NCBI GenBank assembly: GCA_002286855.1 | Contig: NRSV01000132.1 | Coordinates: forward strand, 2,475-28,588 | Direction of reading: 5' to 3' | From: Bipolaris cookei | Lineage: Eukaryota > Ascomycota > Dothideomycetes > Pleosporales > Pleosporaceae | Length of the DNA: 26,114 nt | Part shown: positions 17,500-26,114 of the stretch, one piece after another | Layout: every line of letters starts with the position of its first letter | Numbering within the stretch: position 1 is the first letter of the stretch | Position numbers and translations under genes: made by a program | Notes under the pieces: generated by a model | Seen by the model: only the letters and a program-made list of their open reading frames with translations | Databases searched by the model: none | Told to the model about the DNA's origin: nothing

Positions 17500-19507
17500 C
17501 TAAGACTCTGCCACACCCTCCGCCTGAGAAAGAATGACAATCCGCCCCAGAACATACGTACTACGAAATGCATCGCCTTCGTAGTCAGACCCGTCGCTCT
17601 CATAGTCTACTCTATCACCAGCATCAGCATCAGCAGCAACACCAACAACTCCCTCACCCCCATCCCTCGACGCCAAAGGAATCAACGGCGCCGCCATCGC
17701 ATGATACTCATGCACAACATTCCCATCCCTCCCACCATCCTCTAACCAATCATCCTCTCCACCATCTTCCTTCCTAGCCACCCTCACATCATCAACACTC
17801 ATTGGCTCATACGGTACCCTCACTCCCACCCTCGGCCAAACATCCCCTCCCACTTCTCCCATCACCCCATAATGATCTCCTACCCTCCCCTTATAAACCG
17901 CCCTAGCACCCCCTGGCACCACAAACTCCCCATCCGGCCCTTCAATCTCCAAAATCGAGTGCAAAACCGGACTTGGAGGTTGCACCAGCGGGTCCGATTC
18001 CACAATCCAACACGCATCCGCCGCGTGACTCCACCACGCACGGCACCGCTCAGGATTGTGCGAGCATCGCTGTTGTGCGGCTGAGGCGATAGGGCTGAGT
18101 TCAGCGTCGGGAAATGGTGGGGGGATGGTGTGGGAGGCTGGGTGCGGGATTGGGGTGTGAGGGGGGAGTCGACGGGTGAGGAGGGGGATAAGAGCATGGA
18201 AACGTGGTATTCGCGGCGACCGGGGGTTGCTTCGCACCAGGCAGTTAAGATGAGGGGAGTAGAGAGAGACAGGGGTCTGTTGGGGGGTTTGGGGTGGCTT
18301 GTGCTGGGGGGGGGGGTCGCGGAATTCGTTTGCTGGGTAGGGGTAGTCGAGGATTGCTAGTTTTTCGGCGGTTGGTGGTATGGACGTGTCTGGGGCTTCC
18401 TCGCTGGGTTTCTCGAGTGCCTGAGAAACTTCGGGTTGCTCGGCGAGATGGTCATCGCTATTGAGGTTGTCTTCTGGGGGCTCTTCGATTGTCTCGCGTT
18501 GGTCACTGACTGTAAAGTTTGCATAGATGCCACTTTTCACCGGCCCAAGCAAATCGTACGACGTACGCCAGTCATACGGAGACTCTAATGTAGAAATGAA
18601 AACACCCTCTCTTGTTTGAATGTCCCTGAATCTGTCCATGGTTTTCACACCATCCGTCGTTTTCCAAGGTGCACACATGCAGTGGTAGGCCTCAGGTTCC
18701 CAAGCTCAGTCCTGTAGATTGCTTGCACTTGTTGCCTTCTTTCTTTGTGCGTTTGGTAAGGAAAGTCTTCCTCATCGCTCTCAGGAATTTTCGACTCTTC
18801 AATACGCTTCCACAACTCATGAATGTTGTCTTCATCCAGCACGAGATCGGTAGCTTCAACTGACACGTTTTTCGTGGTGGCGAAACCGGCAGGTATCCGT
18901 TGATACGCTGGCGTCCATAGATGCAACTCATTAAACCGAACTGGATTGGGCCTTTTACCTGATTCTCTTTCTGTAATCTTATTACCTTCCCAATCCAATA
19001 GTTCATTGCGATGAAGCGGCCCGCCTATTTGAAATTTGTCAAATGTATCTAGCACATCTCGATGATTTTGCTTATCTTTATCTTGGCTCAGCCTTTTCCT
19101 GTTTTTTATCGCAATTGGACGGAGTTCAGAGGGCCTGTTTCGCCGATGTGAATGGTTTTGGAAGTACAGAAAGTCTTCCAAGCGCGCCATTGAGCCTCGC
19201 GAAATCGATCTCGCTCTTTCTCACGGTATTCGTGTGTGACCTTATTCTTTCCAGTTCCCCGACGCCAAGCATTTGATGCGTTTGCGTCACCTTGTTTCAA
19301 CAACTCGTTCTTCTGTCGTATCAAATCTGGAAGTAGAGCGCGAGTATTTTCTTGTTCTCGTAGGCATGTAGCCAGATTTTTCTTTAGTGATTCGAGAGTG
19401 ATGTAGCTTTGGCTAGTTTGTACTCGTGGATAGCCTTCCCCTCTTATCTTCTTCTGCGCTTCTTCAAGCTCTTTGGCTTTTCTCGATAGCCGTCCTGGTT
19501 GTGGCAT
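17500..19507 (-). pseudogene. Unrecognised gene with several frameshifts
   Basis: ATG at 19507 starts a charged helical N-terminus (RLSRKAKELEEAQKKIRGEG). The frame shifts near 19175 into SHRRNRPSELRP...ELHLWTPAYQRIP, and again near 18670 into DRFRDIQTREGVFISTLES. That frame stays open to the stop at 17500-17502, through a Pro-rich stretch, a Cys/Trp patch (RCSHNPERCRAWWSHAADAC) and a likely beta-rich part (ILEIEGPDGEFVVPGGARAV). Both shifts equal one lost base. A run of 11 G at 18306-18316 probably hides another shift, because the next frame after it reads LILTAWCEATPGRREYHVSM. No intron fits these points. No family is recognised. It is either a pseudogene or an assembly-error case. Confidence 0.5.
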
Positions 19508-19917
19508 GGCGTGAATATCAACTCCTTTTCTTAGTTCGTTAAAAAGCGTAAGATTTTAGAAAGACGATTAAACAGAAATGAACCAAATTATTGATCGTAC
19601 GTATTTGGAAGCAATGCCGATAACCAAAACCAAAATATTTGCACATCCATAACATTGCTCAGATGAGTAGTCGGTATATGTATCACAAACAAGAAATGAT
19701 TTATTCAACAACTATCAAAACAAAGAACACCTACAATAAGAAAACACGTTGCAACAATCTCCAGAACAAAGCCGTTGTATAATTGGCGGATCAGTAGTAC
19801 TACTATCGCAAAACCCCTACCAAGCACAAAAAACAAGGCCATTGAAATACCCTAACATGCTTCGCGAAGCAGCCAGGTTCTTATAACTTCCATACCAAAT
19901 CCAGTACGCATAGCCTG
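19508..19917. other. AT-rich spacer, no gene seen
   Basis: Between two minus-strand genes. No conserved frame or RNA gene is recognised. Confidence 0.4.
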
Positions 19918-20904
19918 TCATTTTCTGCGCATCTGTTTCTTCCAATCCCGCTCCTTCTTCGGCTTCCCTTCTCCATTGTATGGCAATCCCTTTTCCTCGG
20001 CCTCCTTACGGGCCTTCTCTTGTTGCGCGCGAAAGCGTTGCTCTTGTTCGTACCACATAAGTTGACTAGTTGGGATCCTCTCGTCAAGAGTGTCCTACTT
20101 CAAGTCATGCCTAACGATTTCGTGAGTTCCTCGGTGCAATTCAAGGGCATCACTCTTCTCTTTAGATGACACTTTGCTTTGTCCCTCGGCTTCAGGATCT
20201 TCCCCATTGTCTTCAGACTCTTCGCCGCTCTCCTCGGTGTCTTTGCCGTCATCTCCATCGTCTCCATTATCATTCCCAGAGTCGGAGCTGTCGCTTTCAG
20301 AGCTGTCACCATCGCCTCCTGGATTTGCACCTGATCTCACAGAGGGCGGATCGACGCCTGAAGCCGAAAAGTTTTGGGATTCTGTATTTGGCGGGTTTCC
20401 AACGTCCATGTTCTTTTTCTTTTGTGTCGAGTTGCGAGTTGATGCTTGACGGGATCTTGGCTTGTTAGCAGCTGGGTTCTCTACCTACTTGGGCTTTTTT
20501 TGTAATCCACCTGCTCCGGAACCTGTCTTAGACACCCCTTTTGTGCCTGCGACATTTCTAGGCGCGCGTTTGTCATCGGATTTCCCACTGTCTGAGGGTG
20601 ATACATGGCTATCATCCCTAGACAAAACCTTTGTACGCTTGCCTTTTCTTGCCCCTGTGTCATCTCCAAGTTTTCGTTTAGGATTAGGAGGTGGGGTTTT
20701 TTGTTCTTTAATTAAACAATCTACTAGAACAGGCTGCGCTTCAATCTTGGTGGGACTTGCCGTGTGATTTTTTGGAATATCACCGACCCTTATCTGGTTT
20801 ACCAGATCGTACTCCTTAAAGATTGCCACCAACTGGTCCTGAGTCCACCTGCTAAAGTTTTTGAACCCAACTCTCTTTGCCATAGGCCTTAGATAGCCGT
20901 TCAT
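19918..20904 (-). pseudogene. Basic/acidic low-complexity protein with two internal TAG codons
   Basis: One frame from ATG 20904 to TGA 19920-19918 is open except for TAG at 20487-20485 and TAG at 20097-20095. Segment 1 has a short helical domain (FSRWTQDQLVAIFKEYDL) and a Lys/Arg-rich tail. Segment 2 is Ser/Asp/Glu-rich (ESDSSDSGNDNGDDGDDG). Segment 3 is a charged helix (LMWYEQEQRFRAQQEKARKE) ending KKQMRRK. Both stops read AAG-TAG-G, as if CAG had become TAG. The frame also stays open upstream of 20904 for about 40 codons (VEEKRKRPFSELS) without an ATG, so the true start may be lost or on another exon. I recognise no family. The composition suggests a nuclear protein. Confidence 0.5.
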
Positions 20905-20984
20905 GCTCAGTTCGGAGAAAGGTCTTTTCCTTTTCTCCTCTACGTCGTTTTTTGAGCCATGGCGAAGGGTTGTTTCGATATAGA

Positions 20985-21944
20985 TTTGAGTGAATGTTTG
21001 GTTATGTGAGTTTCTAGATAATCAGGAGTCAGGAAAAATGATTATGAATTGCAGATCAGTTGGAGTGCTATGCCATGCATTTTACAGGAAACTAGCCTTT
21101 GGCCATGATATACCACAAGGAAGGAACAAAGTTTGTAGCGCACTCTCCAGTTGATTGTAAACAATGTATCTTTTAGGTAGAAGTACTCATACCTAGGGTC
21201 AATATGAGTGGAAGACAATGATATACGCACAATGGCTTAGTTAAGTTCGACAAGCCAAAGATACGCCATTGTGGAGAACAGGACGATGCCTTTCACTTCA
21301 AGTACATGTAACAGATATTTTCAGATGGCTAAATGCGTCTTTCTATCCAGTAGCGTGTAATGTCGATCCAAGCGTGCCGGGACACACGGTGTAACGGGAC
21401 GCTTTCTCCTCCGGACCCTCGGATTGATCCTAGTGTTCTCGAATACAACCAAGTGCAATGCACATCTACTCTGCAGTTCCCGTTCTTCTAGCACGTTAGT
21501 CTCCGATGCCGAAAAGCACGCTATTAACCGTGCTGTCACTCATTTTGTTAGTGTTGTCTTTCGACTCTCCTCCGTGACTCCCCTGTCTGTTTAGGACAGT
21601 ATATGTCTGCGAAAAGCTCGGTGGGCTAAGGAGGAGGCCAAGGTAGCAGGGATTAGGACTGCAGCCTTGCAAGGTCGACTTAGGGTGATATAGGCACATC
21701 CTGGCAGTTTCTCCGCGCAGACGGCAAGATCGTCAAAACTCATCCTACAGGACGTGCGCTGTTAGCAGCACTTAGCATGCAGTAGCGTACAGTAGCGTGC
21801 TCAGATATCGCCGTATGCTATCGTATTGAATTTGGCGCTATACCTATAGCACTTATGTGCTAAAAGTAGCTATGGCGCATGTTAGCAGCTTCTAGAAGCG
21901 TGCAAGTCAATATGCTCAATCTAATTACTTGCATTGTAACTCAG
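20985..21944. other. Gene-poor stretch with palindromic sequence before the VPS15 fragment
   Basis: No supported gene. TGTTAGCAGC occurs as a direct repeat at 21760-21769 and 21880-21889. Between them is an imperfect palindrome around TAGCAC-TTAT-GTGCTA (near 21847-21862), flanked by GGCGCTAT (left) and ATGGCGC (right). A small element or a scar at the breakpoint of the VPS15 fragment is possible. Confidence 0.4.
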
Positions 21945-22473
21945 GGACCTTGATGAAGAAAGATCAGGTGGAATGCTTGGCCGATTTGCTACAAGTGTTG
22001 AGCCAACCGCCAGTTCGACAGCAGATCGGGGCGTCAGGGCGATAGCAGTACACACACAAACGACCGATGAAAGAGGTGATTCGAAACACACGTTTCTACT
22101 CACCGCGGGCCCTGACTGGAAAATCCGATACTGGGACACTAGCCGCGCAGGCTACTCTCTTGTAGTTAGTGGGCTTGAAGCTGACGAAGGAAAGCCGCAG
22201 TACGTTGTCTCTCAGCCAAGCCCAGATACGGTCGTCATTACGGAGCAGTTACAGCAGCACATCAATCAGAAAGGCAACGGAAAGGATAGCAAGGCAAATA
22301 TAACCAACAAGAAGGTGACGACTAAATCCTCAAGATCGAGCGCAATTGCTTTACAACAGCAGTACCTTCTCAAGGGACATGTAGATTGCATTCTTGATGT
22401 GGCGTTCATCGAGCAACCCTATGGGATGATTGTATCTGCCGATCGGTCTGGCGTGATTAACTTATTCATGTAA
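21945..22473 (+). pseudogene. VPS15: 5'-truncated VPS15 (PI3K regulatory subunit) C-terminal WD40 fragment
   Basis: An open frame of about 175 codons starts after an acceptor-like TTGTAACTCAG at 21934-21944 and ends at a natural stop. It reads DLDEERSGGMLGRFATS, HTFLLTAGPDWKIRYWDTSR, then LLKGHVDCILDVAFIEQPYG and a final IVSADRSGVINLFM. This is the end of the C-terminal WD40 propeller of VPS15, the protein-kinase-like regulator of the Vps34 phosphatidylinositol 3-kinase. The full protein has roughly 1,400-1,500 residues. The kinase, HEAT and most WD40 parts are missing, and no matching coding sequence lies upstream. It is probably a partial duplication; a complete copy should exist elsewhere. 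Confidence 0.72.
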
Positions 22474-23169
22474 AATCCTATGTTCAAATACAGTATCTAC
22501 TCATGGCGACAATATCGTTAAAGCGCGCCGAATCATCTAAGTGAACTCCAGCGGCATTTAGCAGCAGTAGTTTGCTAGAATATCTACGGGACTGGTGCGA
22601 TGGCTAAGAGCTGCGGCTCTCACTCATCACTTGACCTTGGATAGCTCCTATTCCTGGTCTCGGGATTACTCTTGACATATATCTATTGTGATCTAGTCTA
22701 TAATAATCGGCCCTATCAATTCTAATCTAAATACAACAGTTTTGGACTTTCTTCTAAACATCCTTGAACAGATCGCATCTCTGGTCACGAGCCATAGATC
22801 CTGCCTAGATATGGTTGGCCTTAGCGGTAGGACCGTAATAGGTATTCAGTGCGGAGTGTGCTTGTGCACCAATGAATATCCTAGTACGCGCAGTCAGTGC
22901 GCTTCCTAAAATAGAAATATGGGGGGCCTATAGCAGCCTTGTATCTATACGTATCACAACGCTAGCCAAAGCGGTCAACGCGCAGATACAAGTGCAATAG
23001 AATCTGTATCATTCACCAGCCCTATTGACTACTCGTATGGCACCTTAGCCCACAGTCGCATCCTGCAAGGCAGCTGGCCTTACAGCGAAGATCTGAAAAG
23101 TAATTTCCAAGGTACCATTTAGGGCCTTGGGCTGCATGGAGGACTGGACGCCTACAGAAGCCGCGCAAG
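22474..23169. other. Spacer upstream of the first secreted-protein gene
   Basis: No gene or RNA feature is supported. Composition is mixed to AT-rich. Confidence 0.4.
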
Positions 23170-23176
23170 TATTTAA
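23170..23176 (+). promoter_or_regulatory. TATA-like box of secreted paralog 1
   Basis: TATTTAA lies about 80 nt upstream of the ATG at 23255. Confidence 0.35.
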
Positions 23177-23254
23177 GATCGTTGTTTTCTTCTTGTTTAA
23201 ACTATCATGACTAAGCATCGTCTGTTCTGCTTCTCCTAAGTCTATCAAAAAATC

Positions 23255-23837
23255 ATGAAGATGCTCGCAAATAACATTTTACTCTCTCTTGTAAGCGTTG
23301 TGGCTGTTACTAGCGCCTACATTGTTCCAGATTGGATTGAAAATGGTGTGTACGAGCACCACGTTGACGAGCGAGGCAATGAAGTCCATGTTAAAATCGC
23401 GAACAACACGGACTACTTTAATAGCACCATTCAACCCGCTCTGGCCCGGCGTAGCTTAGGAATGCGCCAATTGCCAAGACCGAGCTGCGGAGCACAGAAA
23501 GATCTCAATCACGCAGTAAGTTGGTAAACCTGCGACTACCAATCCCCTTAGTATTTCTAATCATCAATTCCAGGCCACTGACGCAGCCAATGCCGATTTA
23601 GACTGGCAGTGTGATAACTATGGAGCTATAAAGGGATACCACAACTATTATTCTATTAAAGATGGGGTGGTCGCTTTTGCTTGCAATTTTGGTGGAGTTG
23701 CACGATATTGTACTTCAATGACGCGACGCACAACAAGTGAACTTATCACGTCAAAATGTGGGTGGTACAACTCAGGATGGGTGACCTATAGTGGTATTAG
23801 TTACGGCTATGACAGCGCAGCTCGTTTTTGTAACTAG
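23255..23837 (+). CDS. Small cysteine-rich secreted protein, paralog 1
   Basis: Exons 23255-23515 and 23574-23837 (58-nt intron, GTAAGT...CAG, phase 0) give 174 residues. A signal peptide covers about residues 1-21 (ILLSLVSVVAVTSA). A polar segment follows with NGVYEHHVDERGNEVHVKIA and two N-glycosylation sequons (NNT, NST), and then a variable basic linker with a dibasic ARRS. The C-terminal domain has six cysteines (SCG, WQCD, FACN, RYC, SKCGWYNSGW, RFC) and the motifs TDAANADLD and SYGYDSAARF. The layout suggests secretion, possible processing at the dibasic site, and three disulfides. It is paralogous to the gene at 24583-25191. I do not recognise the family. An effector-like role is inferred from size, cysteines and transposon-rich surroundings only. 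Confidence 0.85.
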
Positions 23838-24582
23838 CATTTTGAGATATAAAGACTCCACTTTTATAGTCAGCCGAGTGCCAAAATCCAATCTCATAAT
23901 TAAGAATGAGATCTACGGTCTTTCCAATCCCCATGAATCGGAAGAGTGACCGCGGAGTAACTGTGCGTCTTTTTTTCTTTTTTTCTTTCTCTTTTCCTAA
24001 CAACTTAAGTCGTGATATAATTCTATTTATATAACCTCTAATGCTAGTTTGATATTAGTATTATGTAGGTTTTTTTGAGGATTGACTTCTATCAGAGCTA
24101 TGAAACATGATCACCTAAGTCGAACAAGAGGAATATATAAAGAAAAAGGAAAGACTAGAGGTCAACTTTAGAGACCTCTTAGATAACTGTTAAGCTTGTA
24201 GCACCCTAAACACGCGTAGTATATATAGTCCTTACCTAATATTTTATAGAATCTCTAACAATTCGTCTTAGTGCTATCTTAGTATTCTTACTCCTAGCTG
24301 CCAGGCCTGTTGTCGTAGCTACAACGTTCAACCAATCTTGAAATTTGAATACATACACGGCAATATATTATGTAGTTAGTTAGTTAAGATAAGAAGTGAT
24401 TTTACAATATTAGATTTTATATATGGCGCTATATATTGATCTTTAGTAGGAGGCTGAAACAGGTAGGGTACTATATTATGTACACAGTTCCATTCACTGA
24501 ACATCTATATTGAAAGATGTCTAAGAGTCGCCTAACTTAGACCTGATTTTCAAGGTTCGTAATTCTCTTTGACACGCTCTGT
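23838..24582. other. AT-rich spacer between the convergent secreted paralogs
   Basis: It contains a pyrimidine-rich T/C tract near 23969-23998 and a TTAG-type microsatellite near 24372-24386. No gene is seen. The composition is consistent with old, mutated repeat sequence. Confidence 0.4.
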
Positions 24583-25191
24583 TTAGACACATCCGCCGCA
24601 GAAGCATCTACCAGCATCATATCCATACGACACAGCGTCACCTGGAACATCTAGCCACCCAGCATTGTACCAACCACATTGATTCGTAATCCTTCTGCTC
24701 GCATCCTGGCGAAGACGGGAGCTACAATAGTAACCACCAAGAACCCACGGGTCCCGGAAGTTGCAGAAGAACGCGACAACGTTACCCCGGATAGCGTAGT
24801 AGTTATGGCGGTTCTTGACTGGTCCATAAGTATCGCACTGCCGGTCTAAATCGGCGTTTGCTGCATCGGTGTCCTGAAGTGCATCAGTATGGCTGTCAGT
24901 GCTATGGATTCAAAGAAGGCTTACTCCATGGTGCAAGTCATGTTTATCTGTGCCTGTGCCGCATTTAACATCAGGATCATTCGCTCGCATAACACGACTG
25001 GATGTTCGCGCTTGGCTATAGGCCGTCAATTCGGCCGCCGAATAATCTGTAGCGTTTGCAATCTTGACATGGACATCAAGACCATTCTCATTGATATGGT
25101 GTTCATAGACACCATCTTGAGTGCCTTCAGGGATAGTAAAGGCACTAGACATATTAATTAAAGCAATGAAGATAAGGTTCTTGATATGCAT
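24583..25191 (-). CDS. Small cysteine-rich secreted protein, paralog 2
   Basis: Exons on the minus strand are 25191-24925 and 24873-24583 (51-nt intron, GTAAGC...CAG, phase 0), giving 185 residues. The signal peptide is about residues 1-17 (NLIFIALINMSSA). DGVYEHHINENGLDVHVKIA follows with one sequon (NAT), then a variable basic linker and the cysteine domain. All six cysteines of paralog 1 are present (KCG, RQCD, FFCN, YYC, NQCGWYNAGW, and the last in the C-terminal cluster), and the tail adds two more (RCFCGGCV). TDAANADLD and VSYGYDAG are conserved. The intron is at the same site and phase as in paralog 1, so the two genes arose by duplication. They are convergent, with 745 nt between their stops. 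Confidence 0.86.
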
Positions 25192-25281
25192 TTTGAAAGG
25201 ATTGGAAGAATGTGCTGATTGAATATCTAGTCGATCGTTGTAGTGTGTTGTGGTGAGTGTTCGATGTGGGAGATGGGCTTT

Positions 25282-25290
25282 CTTTTATAC
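25282..25290 (-). promoter_or_regulatory. TATA box of secreted paralog 2
   Basis: GTATAAAAG on the minus strand lies about 90-100 nt before the ATG at 25191. Confidence 0.5.
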
Positions 25291-25299
25291 TTGCTCTTA

Positions 25300-25881
25300 G
25301 CGTATGTCTCAATTATTGATTCATTGAAGATTTACCCTATGTATCAGCCTCAGCAGCAAAAGGCCCTATGCATAGTCAGGACAGGAAGGAGCACTCTGTT
25401 GAGATGTCGAAATAAGGCGTGCTGCATCGCGGCTGTTCCTACACCAACATACCAAGAAGCTAGAGTCATTGAAGTCGACAAGCTATATCACATTTAATAC
25501 TAGAGTGTAGGCTCAATCACCCACGAGCGCCTTAATGGAGTTTATTGGTAAACTATAGTAAAGAGTTTTCATCCCATAACAACTTTTCCTAACTAGATAG
25601 TCGTTATCTCATTCTCAAGGATAGTATATAATAATAAACTAGTAGTGTTTATAGCAAATTTGTGATTTGAAGAGAGCTGAATATTTACGTTCCCATGCAT
25701 ATACCTCGATGCATTAGGAGAGGCTTACGCAGCCACGTAATTGGCCTAGAACTTATTGTGTGGCTTCTTGGACACAGGCTTCGCTCGCATTGCGTACTGC
25801 TTTTAGACAATTAGACAGAAACTACCGAAAGATGTCTAGGAGCGCAGCTTAATTATATATATAATTAGTCTCTTATCTAAA
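25300..25881. other. AT-rich gene-poor stretch
   Basis: Upstream flank of paralog 2. An open frame on the plus strand here (25243-25497) has no recognisable motif and overlaps the promoter. Nothing else is supported. Confidence 0.35.
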
Positions 25882-26030
25882 GCAGGCGCCCTATAATAGA
25901 ACCCCCTACAACAAGGCCTCCTATAGTAGGGCCCGCTGTGGTAAGGCACATCGCAGTTAGGCATACCATAGTCAGGCACACCACAGTTAGACACACTATA
26001 GTTATGTATAATATAGTTAGGCCTATATTA
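25882..26030 (+). repeat. Degenerate 15-bp tandem array, about ten units
   Basis: Successive 15-nt units align end to end, for example GTAAGGCACATCGCA (25941), GTTAGGCATACCATA (25956), GTCAGGCACACCACA (25971), GTTAGACACACTATA (25986) and GTTAGGCCTATATTA (26016). The rough consensus is GTTAGGCACACCATA. Most differences are C/T or G/A transitions. The array ends 30 nt before the pogo-like terminus. Confidence 0.75.
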
Positions 26031-26060
26031 CAAGTAACAGGTCAAAGGATCTAACCCCTA

Positions 26061-26114
26061 CAGTAGCGGGTCAATCAACGCCCCGGGTCAGTCAACGCCC
26101 CACCCACAACACTA
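26061..26114 (+). mobile_element. Left terminus of another pogo-like element
   Basis: CAGTAG (26061-26066) follows a TA at 26059-26060. Two 17-bp motifs come next, CGGGTCAATCAACGCCC (26067-26083) and CGGGTCAGTCAACGCCC (26084-26100), then CACCC. The layout is the same as the end of element A at 573-534. The element runs rightwards out of the window, so its transposase is not visible. Confidence 0.65.

Noticed and set aside
20485..20560. Intron removing the first TAG of the 19918-20904 frame (donor GTAGGT, branch GCTAAC)
   Set aside because: The only acceptor that keeps the frame gives a 33-nt intron, which is too short. Other acceptors move to frames full of stops.
25243..25497. 84-codon frame upstream of secreted paralog 2
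   Set aside because: It overlaps the TATA box and leader of paralog 2 and has no conserved features.
1..26114. CRISPR arrays, prokaryotic operons, tRNA or rRNA genes
   Set aside because: None were seen. The genes are spliced and eukaryotic, the only regular array (25882-26030) has no spacers, and no complete tRNA cloverleaf was found by eye.

Overview
The window reads as nuclear DNA of a filamentous ascomycete. Genes are split by short introns (about 50-190 nt) with GTAAGT, GTACGT or GTGAGT-type donors and CTAAC-like branch sites. Spacing is compact, core genes are GC-rich and the spacers are AT-rich and full of transposons. The pogo-like and Tad-type repeats and the short-lived secreted-protein genes suggest a Pleosporales-type Dothideomycete; that placement is inference.

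Layout. 1-1823: two nested, broken pogo-like DNA transposons on the minus strand. 1824-3400: spacer with a GC-rich double hairpin. 3477-4596: peroxisomal dienoyl-CoA isomerase (+). 5140-6402: RACK1/Cpc2 ribosomal scaffold (-), with a U24/snR24-like C/D snoRNA in its third intron. 7137-8100: NmrA-like oxidoreductase broken by two frameshifts (+). 8495-9210: U1 snRNP protein C (-). 9699-9826: a complete hAT-type MITE with an 8-bp target duplication. 10835-11188: LINE 3' remnant. 11767-12151: relics of small reading frames, one with a signal peptide. 12471-13172 (-) and 13649-15706 (+): complex I assembly factor NDUFAF2 and a calponin-homology actin-binding protein, divergent from one spacer. 15955-17279 (+) and 17500-19507 (-): two convergent unrecognised genes, both interrupted. 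19918-20904 (-): Lys-rich then acidic reading frame with two internal TAG codons. 21945-22473 (+): 5'-truncated VPS15 C-terminus. 23255-23837 (+) and 24583-25191 (-): two convergent paralogous cysteine-rich secreted proteins. 25882-26030: degenerate 15-bp tandem array. 26061-26114: left end of another pogo-like element.

How it fits together. The window mixes intact housekeeping genes (fatty-acid beta-oxidation, ribosome scaffold with its rRNA-modifying snoRNA, spliceosome, respiratory-complex assembly, actin) with decaying accessory genes, and the right third is transposon-rich and carries effector-like genes. Core genes splice to full-length family-sized proteins. The accessory genes carry stops and single-base frameshifts. 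This is either real decay or base-calling error, and it needs read-level checking. The strongest items are the secreted paralog pair, the intronic snoRNA, the hAT MITE and the doubled 17-bp motif shared by pogo-like termini at both ends of the window.
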